Shown here piece after piece: positions 1 through 6,572 of a stretch of 27,373 nucleotides of DNA. The stretch comes from REEB95 sp050729835 (GTDB lineage Bacteria; Pseudomonadota; Alphaproteobacteria; ATCC43930; CGMCC-115725), in contig JBOHLS010000031.1 in NCBI GenBank assembly GCA_050729835.1, positions 1 to 27,373 on the forward strand, read 5' to 3'. The notes under the pieces are model-generated. The model saw nothing but the letters and a program-made list of their open reading frames with translations. It was not told the origin of the DNA and made no database searches. Position numbers and translations under genes: made by a program. Within the stretch, counting starts at the first letter, position 1. Each line of letters starts with the position of its first letter.

Positions 1-1
1 G

Positions 2-217
2 CCATCGCGGCTCATTGGCCATCGCCTGCGCGTGCATCTCTACGATGACCGGCTCGAGTGCTTCCTCGGTGCAACACTGATGATGACGCTTCGGCGTGGA
101 CGGCCGGTATCGGAGGGCAAGGGCGGTTACGTCATTGATTATCGGCACGTGATCCATGCGCTGCGCAAGAAGCCGATGGCGCTCAATCCGTCGCCCGGGC
201 CTATATTTTGTAGGTAA
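2..217 (+). pseudogene. IS21-family transposase IstA, C-terminal fragment
   Basis: The reading frame is open from the window edge and encodes a stretch typical of the C-terminal part of IS21-family (IstA, DDE) transposases: HRLRVHLYDDRLECFLG, then RGR, then DYRHVIHALRKKPMAL. In intact proteins this block is followed by a YRDxLFPR-type segment and about 80 more residues. Here it turns into unrelated residues (NPSPGPIFCR) and stops, so the 3' end is lost by about position 190. No istB helper ATPase follows. I infer a dead remnant. The recognition is by motif memory; the 5' part lies outside the window. IS21-like terminal repeats also appear at the far right edge, but nothing shows that the two belong to one element. 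Confidence 0.7.
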
Positions 218-400
218 CTGGGACAGCGGGATAAGTCGTCGACATTGTCACTGGGATGTGCCTAAGCCTCCTTCATCGTGAACCGTGTGACTGGAATTGC
301 ACGGATTGGCGCACACGGGCGTAACGAGACCGCAAATTGGTCCGACCGGACATCAATCTTCCAAATCAACTGAAGCGGTTCGTCGGCAGATCGTCGAAAA

Positions 401-610
401 TTACGCGCTAATTAATTGGCTGGCGTGGGATTCGATTGACGGGTAGCGAAAGACAAGGCGATCGCCATCCCAGACCTCAAACCCATCAGACTTTTCGCTG
501 TAACGGTCGACAAAAATTGTCAATGCGCGTTTGACCGCAGGGCGATCATCAGTCGACTTCAAGCATTCGACTGCCCAGATTTCGTCACGCCGCATGAAAT
601 AGCACCGCAT
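401..610 (-). CDS. small conserved alphaproteobacterial hypothetical protein
   Basis: A 69-residue protein starting MRCYFMRRDEIWAVECLKSTDD, with FEVWDGDRLVFRYP near the C-terminus. The pattern 'MRCYFMR.. I..VE.L ... FEVWD..R.V.R' is that of small uncharacterised proteins common in Bradyrhizobium-like genomes, which supports a real gene despite its size. It has no signal peptide and no membrane segment, and looks like a compact soluble alpha/beta protein. No function is known to me. It is isolated between two transposon remnants and transcribed toward the left edge. An A/T-rich stretch about 100 bases upstream of the start (around 690-725) could hold its promoter, but I could not define boxes. 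Confidence 0.6.
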   Translation of the reverse strand: MRCYFMRRDEIWAVECLKSTDDRPAVKRALTIFVDRYSEKSDGFEVWDGDRLVFRYPSIESHASQLISA

Positions 611-721
611 ATCGTTCCCTTAGGGCTGACGACCAACGGCAACGGATTCCGCCCCTGCGCTCATGGCCGTCCAGATCGCGGGAAATGAGTATCCCAATAA
701 ATATAATTTTAGTCAAATTAT

Positions 722-1249
722 TGTACTTCTGCTGAGTGTGGAAATGTGCGAGTTGGCGAGACACTTCTAGGCTTGGTCGGATGACCCGGAGGTGTCGAAA
801 TGGAAAGAGCAGTCAAAGAGGCAGACCGTCGGCGGCGCGTCCTCGATCACGCCAAGCAGACCGGGAATGTAGCCAGGATCTGCCGCCACTTCGGCATTGG
901 CCGAGCCAGTTTCTACCGCTGGCGGCAAGAGTTTCTGAAGCACGGGGAATCAGGGCTTGTTCCTAAGGAGAGCGGGCCGAAATCACACCCTAATCGAACG
1001 CCTGCGACCGTGGTGGAGCAGGTGCTTCCCTTGCGACGTACCTATCATCTCGGACCCATGCGGATCGTCTGGTACTTGGCCCGCTACCACGACATCAAGA
1101 CCTCCGATGCCGGCGTCTATCGCGTCCTCAAACGCAACGGCATCGACCGCCTTCAAGGCAAAGCCGGTCGTAGGGCGGTGCACACGACGCGGTACGAGAA
1201 GAAGGTCCCCGGCCACCACATCCAGGTCGACGTTAAATTCTTGAGTTTC
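722..1249 (+). mobile_element. IS481-family insertion sequence remnant (5' part of transposase)
   Basis: The transposase starts at 800 (ATG, preceded by a CCGGAGGTG ribosome-binding site). Its first 150 residues match the N-terminal half of IS481-type transposases: a helix-turn-helix (VARICRHFGIGRASFYRWRQ, about residues 24-43), the linker RTYHLGPMRIVWYLARYH, a second HTH-like segment, and the start of the integrase core at VPGHHIQVDVKFL, which carries the first catalytic Asp. The remaining DDE core is missing; after residue 150 the frame runs into unrelated protein. A possible left terminus beginning TGTACTTCTGCTGAG lies at 722, 78 bases before the start codon, as expected for this family. 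No matching right end was found, so the element is truncated and immobile by itself. Confidence 0.7.
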
Positions 1250-1270
1250 GCCGACAACAGCGGCGCTGCC

Positions 1271-1504
1271 GGCGCCGGCGTTTGCCGCGGCACCCAATAC
1301 GGCATCAGCGCCAAATCCTATCCGGATCTTGATATCGCCGCACTGAGCGAAGCCGACGCGCGCGCCATCTATCGGTGCGATTGGTGGGATCATCTCGGCC
1401 TCGCGCGGCTGCCGGCGCCGCTCGCGACCAAGATGCTCGACGCCGCGGTCGATCTCGGTCCGCGTCCGGCGATTGCCTGTCTGCAACGCGCGCTTAATGC
1501 CAAG
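1271..1504 (+). pseudogene. GH108 N-acetylmuramidase (endolysin-type) fragment fused in frame to transposase
   Basis: The open frame that starts as the IS481 transposase continues to 1609. About residues 158-235 of that frame match the middle of glycoside hydrolase family 108 muramidases: TQYGISAKSYPDLDIAAL, EADARAIYRCDWWD, LPAPLATKMLDAAVDLGP and CLQRALNA correspond to the family's YGIS..YP..DI..L, EA.AIYR.DYWD, P......FDAAVN.G and WLQRALG. The N-terminal HEGGY segment that holds the catalytic Glu is absent, as is the C-terminal peptidoglycan-binding part. It is therefore a broken phage-like lysozyme, joined to the transposase by deletion. The ORF tail (about 1505-1609) has no recognisable content. 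I infer a fossil of a prophage lysis region. Confidence 0.6.
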
Positions 1505-1589
1505 GGCAGCGGGCCCGCCCGGTGGCGCTCCCCGGCGTCGTTGTGCAGGCAACCAGCCCCAAGCAGACGAACGCGGAAAGCCAGCGCAT
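1494..1589 (-). pseudogene. short lipoprotein ORF, probably truncated
   Basis: A 31-residue ORF begins MRWLSAFVCLGLVACTTTPG and stops close to the GH108 junction. The ATG at 1589 has a strong GGAGG six bases upstream, and the product has a textbook lipobox (LVAC) after a short hydrophobic run, so translation start and lipidation look genuine. The end at the rearrangement point suggests the rest of the protein is missing. Small Rz1-like spanins in lysis cassettes look like this, but that is only a guess from size and neighbourhood. Confidence 0.35.
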
Positions 1590-1749
1590 GGCAGGCCTCC
1601 AGCGAATGAAACTCCGTCGATGTGCGATCAAAACGCGGCCACTCGCCGACAGTTGTCGCCCGATGACGCCCTCCGGCGAACGCGGCAGTGGTGTAATGAT
1701 GTTGCGGCCAGCAGACCGCAAAAGGCGCATCGATCGGCCGAGATTTAGT

Positions 1750-1899
1750 CTAGCGGCTCAGGCTGGATGCGATTAAGGCGATGCCAATCCACGGCACCGA
1801 CGCGGCCGCCACCCAGATCAGCAGCTTGACGAAGTCGAACGAGGTCGCGCGTTGACGGACGCGGCTCTGGGCGATGCTGGCGACGGTACGGAATGTCAT
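1750..1899 (-). CDS. 49-residue single-pass membrane protein
   Basis: Reading the minus strand from an ATG at 1899 gives 49 residues: a basic N-terminal helix (MTFRTVASIAQSRVRQRATS) and one hydrophobic segment, FDFVKLLIWVAAASVPWIG then IALIASSLSR. A GGAGG lies five bases before the start, a strong ribosome-binding site. The ORF is shorter than most gene callers accept. It sits upstream of the tiny lipoprotein on the same strand and is divergent from the riboswitch-controlled protease. The hydrophobic segment and terminal basic residues would suit a small membrane peptide or holin-like protein, but I recognise no family. Confidence 0.45.
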   Translation of the reverse strand: MTFRTVASIAQSRVRQRATSFDFVKLLIWVAAASVPWIGIALIASSLSR

Positions 1900-2055
1900 A
1901 GGATCCTCCGCCCCCAGAAAATCGCGGTCAGGGTTAAATCGTGGTTAACGCGCGCCACGCGACCGGCGTGCCCACGCTGCGCTGGCTCCACCGATTCAGA
2001 GCTTCTCAATCTGCCTGTGGTTCTCTGAACCGTGAACGGGCGCGGAAGACCCCGC

Positions 2056-2149
2056 GCCTCACGAAACGGCAAACCCGGGGCGACCCGGGGACGCAAAGCC
2101 TCCGGTCCATGGGCGTGTTCCCGGGGATAGCGGGGTTTCTGAATGAGGC
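2056..2149 (+). promoter_or_regulatory. cyclic di-GMP-I riboswitch (GEMM)
   Basis: The segment carries the hallmark blocks of the class I c-di-GMP aptamer in order: GGCAAACC (2068-2075), a GC stem capped by a GNRA tetraloop (CCCGGG-GCGA-CCCGGG, about 2074-2089), GACGCAAAGCCTCCGG (2090-2105), and ATAGCGGGGTT (2127-2137). GAAAC (2063-2067) can pair with GTTTC (2135-2139), and GCCTCA (2056-2061) with TGAGGC (2144-2149), giving a P1 stem. The 3' strand of P1 contains GAGG, the likely Shine-Dalgarno of the protease starting at 2156, so ligand-stabilised P1 should hide it (predicted OFF switch). The blocks are seen directly; the direction of control is inferred. Confidence 0.9.
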
Positions 2150-2155
2150 TCGATC

Positions 2156-2887
2156 ATGGCGCCCCGTTGCTGGTCCCACCTTGTCGCTCCTGCCGTCCTC
2201 GCCATTCTGCTCTCGGCTTGCGCCAGCAGTCCGCAATTGTCTGCCCCGCAACCCGTCGTCCCGTTGATCCAGGCCACGCCGGAAGCGCAGCAAACCCTCT
2301 TTCCGCCGCAAATCATCTACTCCTCGAACCTCTCGTTCTTTAGCCGCTGGACCGGCGTCGAATCGCGCTTCGCCATGCAGCAGCAATCTGGCGCGTGTGT
2401 CACGGCGGCCGATGGCACGTGCGCCGAAGTGCAATGGGACGCGTTTATCGACGATCTCAAATCGCGGCCCCTCGTCGATCGCGTCGAACATGCCAACGAA
2501 TACTTGAATGCGATTCACTACGTGCCGGCGACGGAGAATTGGGGCTCGCCCGCCTACTGGGAGACCCCGTTCGAATTCCTGGCGCGCGGTGGCCAATGCC
2601 AGGACTACGCCATCAGCAAATATCTGGCGCTCAAGGCCTCAGGCGTGCCCGACCAAGATCTGCGCGTGGCCGTCGTCCACGACCTGCAAAGCAACGAGGA
2701 CCACGCCATTCTGATCGTGACGATCAATGGCCAGGACTTCGTCTTGGACAATCAAACCACCACAGTCGATCCGCTCCAGGATGTCACGCGCTATAGCGCC
2801 TATTACGCGATCAATGATACCGGCTGGTGGGCCTATTTCGATCCGAGCCGACGCTTTGTCGGAACTCAGGTCGCGGCGATACGCTAA
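2156..2887 (+). CDS. transglutaminase-like cysteine protease, BTLCP family (LapG-like), lipoprotein
   Basis: A 243-residue predicted exported protein. Residues 1-21 form a signal peptide ending in a lipobox (LLSAC, Cys22), implying lipidation. The BTLCP (DUF920, peptidase C93) domain fills about residues 50-240 and shows the full triad: Cys148 in GGQCQDYA, His183 in NEDHAIL and Asp198 in VLDNQ. The LapG members cleave a large adhesin's N-terminus and are inhibited by the c-di-GMP receptor LapD. No lapD-, lapA- or secretion-like gene lies here, so the substrate is unknown. Expression is apparently set by the c-di-GMP riboswitch just upstream, whose last stem contains the GAGG in front of ATG 2156. 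The gene stands alone; the next gene is convergent. Confidence 0.88.
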   Translation: MAPRCWSHLVAPAVLAILLSACASSPQLSAPQPVVPLIQATPEAQQTLFPPQIIYSSNLSFFSRWTGVESRFAMQQQSGACVTAADGTCAEVQWDAFIDDLKSRPLVDRVEHANEYLNAIHYVPATENWGSPAYWETPFEFLARGGQCQDYAISKYLALKASGVPDQDLRVAVVHDLQSNEDHAILIVTINGQDFVLDNQTTTVDPLQDVTRYSAYYAINDTGWWAYFDPSRRFVGTQVAAIR

Positions 2888-2904
2888 TCGCTGCAGCGTC
2901 GGGG

Positions 2905-3092
2905 TTAAGCGCCGAACCGCCAGCGTCGTTGCTGATATGCCCGGATGGCGCGCAGAAAATCGATCTTGCTGAACGCTGGCCAAAAGACATCCGAGAAGTA
3001 AAATTCGCTGTACGCACTCTGCCATAACAAGAGGCCGGACAGCCGCACCTCGCCGCTCGTCCGGATGATCAAGTCGGGATCGGGCACTCCAG
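2905..3092 (-). pseudogene. uppS: undecaprenyl diphosphate synthase, 3' fragment only
   Basis: About 61 codons on the minus strand match the C-terminal quarter of cis-prenyltransferase UppS: PDPDLIIRTSGEVRLSGLLL, then SEFYFSDVFWPAFSKIDFLRA, ending QQRRWRFGA with a natural stop. The family conserves the RTSGExRLS and SEFYF blocks, so identity is firm. The N-terminal three quarters, including the catalytic Asp and the first substrate-binding residues, are missing. Upstream of codon PDP the sequence changes into the right end of an IS200/IS605 element. UppS is essential for cell-wall lipid carrier synthesis, so a complete copy should exist elsewhere; this piece must be non-functional. Confidence 0.85.
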
Positions 3093-3107
3093 TCAGGTGA
3101 TGCCTCT

Positions 3108-3123
3108 CCCGCCTAAAGGCGGG
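3108..3123. repeat. right-end hairpin of IS200/IS605 element
   Basis: A perfect hairpin, CCCGCC-TAAA-GGCGGG, lies at the 3' end of the tnpB remnant; the tnpB stop codon falls in the hairpin. Subterminal hairpins of this shape mark the right end of IS200/IS605 elements and form the 3' scaffold of the TnpB omega RNA. On the minus strand it is followed by GAGGCATCACCTGACT and then uppS sequence, so the element boundary is about 3092. Confidence 0.6.
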
Positions 3124-3448
3124 GGCTTCCTGGCCACTTCAAGCCAAGCGTCTCGCATCCGAGACGGGCAATATTCATTGTGGCGTTGCTATCGCGGTCA
3201 TGGACCGCACCGCAGTCGTCGCAAACCCATTGCCTAATCCCAAGCTCCTCTCGACCTTTTGAGCCGCCAATGCTTCCGCATACGGAACAAGCTTGGGTTG
3301 TGTAGCTTTCATCGACTTCCAAGAACGTAATCCCAGTGTGATCGCATTTGTATTTGAGGAGATTGCGCAACGTGGACCCGCTCAGGTCGAGGGTCGCTTT
3401 ACCACTTCGGCGCGCCCGGTGGCATGTCGCGCCGGTGAATTTCCTGAA
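3113..3448 (-). pseudogene. tnpB: IS200/IS605 TnpB (OrfB) C-terminal remnant
   Basis: The minus-strand frame encodes the last ~110 residues of an RNA-guided TnpB nuclease. The recognisable blocks are KATLDLSGSTLRNLLKYKC, FLEVDESYTTQACSVCGS, GIRQWVCDDCGAVHDRDSNA, and a short tail ending at 3113. The two CxxC pairs form the zinc ribbon (OrfB_Zn_ribbon), and HDRD contains the last RuvC Asp. The normal protein is about 370-420 residues; the N-terminal RuvC-I and RuvC-II parts are absent. The open frame runs on to 3610 but that extension does not look like TnpB. No tnpA is present. The right end is preserved, so transcription could still make a scaffold-like RNA ending in uppS sequence, but the nuclease itself is dead. 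Confidence 0.75.
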
Positions 3449-3604
3449 AGGCGCCCCAAGCGAAAGCACGCTACATCCCGTCACCATCCGGTCACAACAA
3501 GGTCGTTTCCACGGGTTTGCCCGACCGGTGTAACCGTTTCGGCAGCCGTCCCAAACCGCGCCTGCCTCATTCGCTGTATGGCGGCAGGATGGAGGAGTTG
3601 CTCC

Positions 3605-4327
3605 GTGCATATATGGCCCCGTGTTGCCGTTGCCGGTCTGGCGATATTCGGTTTAGCCGTCGGCGCTTCGGCAGCTGGTCCCAAGGTCCGCGTTCAGGGC
3701 GATATTCAATCGGTCACCGGGAACGCGATCGCCATCGAGTCCTATAGTGGCAAGACTGTGGACTTGGCGATCACGCCGTGGACAAAGTTCGCGGCGGTCG
3801 TGCCGGCGAGCTTATCGAGCATCAAGCCCGGCGACTTCGTCGGCGTCGGCGCCACCGGTTCCGAAAGTCACTTGTCGGCGATCGAAGTGGTGATTTTCCC
3901 GAGATCGATGCGGGGCACTGGCGAGGGTCACTATTCCTGGAGCCTGCCGGAGGCGGTCGCGCAAGCCGATCATTATCAGGGCGCCGGCACGACGCCGGGC
4001 TCGACCGAGGTTCACGGTACGATGACAAACGGAACCGTTGCCAAGACAGCTGCGATCGATACGGCACCGCCGATTCGAGGCACCATGACCAACGGCACTG
4101 TCGCTGGCAGTGCCAGCCGGAAACTCACCATCTCGTATAGCGGCGGAAAGCGGGTGCAAATCGCGGTCGAACCGACTGCGCCGGTGGTCCGCCTAATTCC
4201 GGCCGATCGCTCGGTTTTGGCGCCACAAGCCAAGACGTTCGCCATCGCCACCGAGGCCGGTGGCGCGACAGAGCTAAGCGCCAACTTTGTCGCTGTGGGC
4301 GAGAACGGCCTGACGCCGCCGATGTGA
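3605..4327 (+). CDS. DUF5666-like exported protein
   Basis: The start is taken as GTG 3605 because GGAGGAG lies seven bases upstream and the resulting N-terminus is a clean Sec signal peptide (HIWPRVAVAGLAIFGLAVG, then ASA|AGP). The longer frame upstream overlaps the tnpB remnant and lacks coding character. The mature 240-residue protein opens with a small beta-barrel of the DUF5666 type (VRVQGDIQSVTGNAIAIES, then IKPGDFVGVGATG). It continues with IFPRSMRGTGEGHYSW, a linker with two copies of GTMTNGTVA, a second barrel-like module, and the ending GENGLTPPM. Proteins of this layout are widespread in alphaproteobacteria and are sometimes mislabelled metal-transporter permease. Location is probably periplasmic; function is unknown. 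It is convergent with the HU gene. Confidence 0.75.
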   Translation: MHIWPRVAVAGLAIFGLAVGASAAGPKVRVQGDIQSVTGNAIAIESYSGKTVDLAITPWTKFAAVVPASLSSIKPGDFVGVGATGSESHLSAIEVVIFPRSMRGTGEGHYSWSLPEAVAQADHYQGAGTTPGSTEVHGTMTNGTVAKTAAIDTAPPIRGTMTNGTVAGSASRKLTISYSGGKRVQIAVEPTAPVVRLIPADRSVLAPQAKTFAIATEAGGATELSANFVAVGENGLTPPM

Positions 4328-4391
4328 TCGCGCGCGAAGCCGCAAGCGCGAGCCATTCGGCCACGGCTCACCGCGTGACGCGAGAGATCGA

Positions 4392-4415
4392 CGCGGGACC
4401 GACAGCGGCCCCGCG
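4392..4415. terminator. GC-rich hairpin between convergent genes, possible bidirectional terminator
   Basis: CGCGGGACCG and CGGCCCCGCG pair with one mismatch around an ACAG loop. The hairpin sits 64 bases after the DUF5666-like gene and 7 bases after the HU gene stop on the other strand, where a shared terminator is expected. No T-run follows on either strand, so intrinsic termination is unproven. Confidence 0.35.
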
Positions 4416-4422
4416 CAGAGTC

Positions 4423-4716
4423 CTAGATCGCTTCCTTGAGATCTTTCGCGACGCGGAAGGCGACCTTCTTGCTCGCCTTGATCTGGATCGGTTCGCCGGT
4501 CTTCGGATTGCGTCCCATCCGGGCCGCACGATTGCGCACACGCAGGATGCCCAAGCCACCGATGCGGATACGGGCACCCTTTTTCAGGTTGGCCTTGATT
4601 AGACCGATGAGCCCTTCCAGGACTTCCTTGGTCTGCTTCTTGGTCAGCTTATGACGTCCGGCAAGCTGCGCCGACATCTGTCTCAAGGTGACGGTTTTTG
4701 CTTTGGCATCGGCCAT
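4423..4716 (-). CDS. HU-family DNA-binding protein
   Basis: The protein is 97 residues from ATG 4716 (MADAKAKTVTLRQ). A second ATG two codons earlier (4722) lies only one base after the AAGGGGGA ribosome-binding site, so the internal ATG with seven-base spacing is preferred. The HU/IHF fold is clear: an N-terminal helical dimerisation part (TLRQMSAQLAGRHKLTKKQ), the IKANLKKGARIRIGGLGIL strand region, the beta-arm with RNRAARMGRNPKTGEPIQI, and the C-terminal helix. The arm keeps the RNPxTGE block with the intercalating Pro. It should bind and bend DNA without strict sequence preference. The Lys-rich N-terminus MADAKAKTVTL is longer than in E. coli HU. It is transcribed alone, with its own promoter region at 4717-4804 not resolved. 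Confidence 0.9.
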   Translation of the reverse strand: MADAKAKTVTLRQMSAQLAGRHKLTKKQTKEVLEGLIGLIKANLKKGARIRIGGLGILRVRNRAARMGRNPKTGEPIQIKASKKVAFRVAKDLKEAI

Positions 4717-4804
4717 GGGCATTCCCCCTTAAAGGCGTTTGACGAACAGATACCGCAGTTCAGGAAAGCGTAGCGGTTAACCCGGGCGCTGACCAGCGTC
4801 TGGT

Positions 4805-5170
4805 TCATCCATGCGCGGCCTTGACCTTGGGCGGCCGGCCGCGCCGTATGGCAGTAAATTCGAGGTGGAACTTCGAAGGATCGTACTGGATGGTCACGAC
4901 CGGCCCGGTTGGGACGATCAGCGTCGGGACCTTGCCGGTGAGACCCACCGGCACGGACGAGGCCTTTCGCGTGCTGACGGTACTCGATACCGGCGTCTTG
5001 GGTTTGAGGAGCTTGCCCGTCTGCTCGAGATGCTTTTCGAAAGTCTTCGCCTCGCTCGCTGAAATCCGGCCGGCCTGATGCCAGCGCCGGATCCACATGC
5101 GTTTAGCCCCAACCTTCCTTTTTTGTTCCTTCCCGCACCATTCACTCCTCGTGTAATAAATTTGGAACAT
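4805..5170 (-). CDS. hypothetical protein with AT-hook-like C-terminus
   Basis: A 121-residue basic ORF. The central part (MWIRRWHQAGRISASEAKTF, then EKHLEQTGKLLKPKT) is helical and charged; the C-terminus ends RRGRPPKVKAAHG, which contains the RGRPPK core of an AT-hook, a minor-groove DNA-binding motif. Two starts are possible: ATG 5170 (weak GGAG 13 bases upstream) or an internal ATG at MWIRRW with GGAAGG about 14 bases upstream. Neither is convincing. The ORF lies just upstream of the HU gene on the same strand, about 90 bases away, so a nucleoid-associated role is possible but is only inference. I know no family for the rest. Confidence 0.45.
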   Translation of the reverse strand: MFQIYYTRSEWCGKEQKRKVGAKRMWIRRWHQAGRISASEAKTFEKHLEQTGKLLKPKTPVSSTVSTRKASSVPVGLTGKVPTLIVPTGPVVTIQYDPSKFHLEFTAIRRGRPPKVKAAHG

Positions 5171-5295
5171 CGTTCTAAGACTCCACTTATCAAATTACGG
5201 CGATTATCCCGTACTTGACAGACGCTTTCTCGCCGAATCCGAGCCGGAGATCGGTCAGTCTGGACGCCGCCGACGCGAGGCGTCAGAGTGATTAT

Positions 5296-5697
5296 ATGGA
5301 CGCCAATACGTTGATGCGCGCAACACGGCGGACGGCCCGAGCGGTGCTGCTTGGCGCGCTCGCAGCGACGCTCGCGGCCTGCCATACGACGCGCGTCGTC
5401 TGGAGCAAGCCCGGCGCCGATCAGGCGGCCTTGCAGGGCGACCTTCAGGCCTGCGCCGATCAGGCGCGCGTCGCGTTACCCGATGTCTCCGACAATCGCG
5501 GCGCAGCCGCGGCGATGAGCACACCGTCCGTCCGTCCCGAGTCGTCGAATTATTTCGGCGGCGCCAGTGCGCCGGCAACCACCGACACGGAACAATATGC
5601 CGCGCGCGATGCCGCGCGCGATACCGTCACCGAGGCTTTGCGGCCACAGGTCAAATGCATGATCGCGCACGGCTGGCGATTGACGCCGCAGCCCTAG
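5296..5697 (+). CDS. small predicted lipoprotein
   Basis: From ATG 5296 the ORF gives 133 residues; the open frame extends upstream to 5215 only through a poor TTG. The N-terminus (MRATRRTARAVLLGALAATLAAC) is a basic-hydrophobic signal with lipobox LAAC, so a lipoprotein is expected. The mature part has QACADQARVALP, a low-complexity Ala/Ser-rich middle, and CMIAHGWRLTP near the end. The pattern of ACxxxA...CMxxxGW resembles small envelope lipoproteins of alphaproteobacteria of unknown role, with two Cys that could form a disulfide. It is convergent with the end of the long minus-strand operon, only 11 bases away. Confidence 0.6.
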   Translation: MDANTLMRATRRTARAVLLGALAATLAACHTTRVVWSKPGADQAALQGDLQACADQARVALPDVSDNRGAAAAMSTPSVRPESSNYFGGASAPATTDTEQYAARDAARDTVTEALRPQVKCMIAHGWRLTPQP

Positions 5698-5708
5698 CGC
5701 AGTCCGGC

Positions 5709-6572
5709 TCAACCGAAATCCAGCTCGACCGGCACCATATGACGGTCAACGCCGAGCTGCGCCGGCGCAAGACCGATGGCGAGCCCGACGAGTTGCGGCA
5801 GGTGCAGGATCGGCATGGCGAGCGGGCTTCCGAGATCGCGCTCCATCTGGTCCTGGAAGGTGTCGAGCACCGTGTGGCACAGCGGGCACGGCGTGACGAT
5901 GGCGGCCGCGCCATTGTCCTTGGCCGACTTGATGTGCCGGCCGGTGAGCTTGATGGCGATCTTCTCTGCGTGCGCCGCGGTGTGGAACCCACAGCATTCG
6001 GTGCGGCCGCTATAGTCGATCGATTCGCAGCCAAGAACGGTGTTGATGGTCTCGATGGCGCGCGCGTTGCGCGAATCGACGAAGCCGAAATGCGCCGGCG
6101 GTCGCGTGATGTGGCAGCCGTAGAACGCCGCGATGCGCAAACCGGCGAGCCGACGCACCACCATCCGGCGCAACCGCGCCTCGCCGATGTCCTCGAGCAG
6201 GACCCAGAGGAAGTGGCTGATCCGGGTCGTGCCGCGGTAGTGCAGACCCTGCTTGGCGAGAATCGCATTGACCGCCGCCAGCCGCTCGGGCGCCTCGCCC
6301 AGGATCTTGTTCACGTCGAGAAAGTTGAGCGTGCAGGTATTGCACACCGTCATCAACGGCAGGTCGTTGGCCTCGGCCAAGGCCAGCAGCCGCGCGTTCA
6401 GCGCCAGGAACAGGTCGGGATCGATGGCGCGCAGCTCGCGGCTGCCGGTGCAGCCCGCCGACGGCAGCTCGATGAGCTCCAGCCCCAGCCTGGCCGCGAC
6501 GACATGCGTGGCCGCGTTCAGCTCCTTGCAGGTGCTTTGCGCCGAGCAGCCGGGATAGTAGGCGAATCTCAT
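5709..6572 (-). CDS. HdrB/SdhE-like CCG-domain iron-sulfur protein
   Basis: The protein is 287 residues from ATG 6572, which overlaps the upstream stop as ATGA. It is the two-CCG-domain type found as subunit B of heterodisulfide reductase and as SdhE/MfrE in type-E succinate or methylmenaquinol:fumarate reductases. The second motif is complete (Cys153, Cys193-Cys194-Gly, and Cys229/Cys232 in PCPLC). The first has Cys9, Cys41 and CNTC at 77-80, but Thr42 replaces one Cys of CCG, so one cluster site is short by a ligand. No membrane segment is seen. It should pass electrons between the FrdB-like partner and a quinone or thiol acceptor. It is the last gene of the long unit; the same-strand frame upstream of 6572 is a shadow of frdB. 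Confidence 0.85.
   Translation of the reverse strand: MRFAYYPGCSAQSTCKELNAATHVVAARLGLELIELPSAGCTGSRELRAIDPDLFLALNARLLALAEANDLPLMTVCNTCTLNFLDVNKILGEAPERLAAVNAILAKQGLHYRGTTRISHFLWVLLEDIGEARLRRMVVRRLAGLRIAAFYGCHITRPPAHFGFVDSRNARAIETINTVLGCESIDYSGRTECCGFHTAAHAEKIAIKLTGRHIKSAKDNGAAAIVTPCPLCHTVLDTFQDQMERDLGSPLAMPILHLPQLVGLAIGLAPAQLGVDRHMVPVELDFG

Noticed and set aside
2156..2887. Complete LapG/LapD adhesin-release system
   Set aside because: Only the LapG-like protease is present; no GGDEF/EAL LapD, adhesin or type I secretion gene is in the window.
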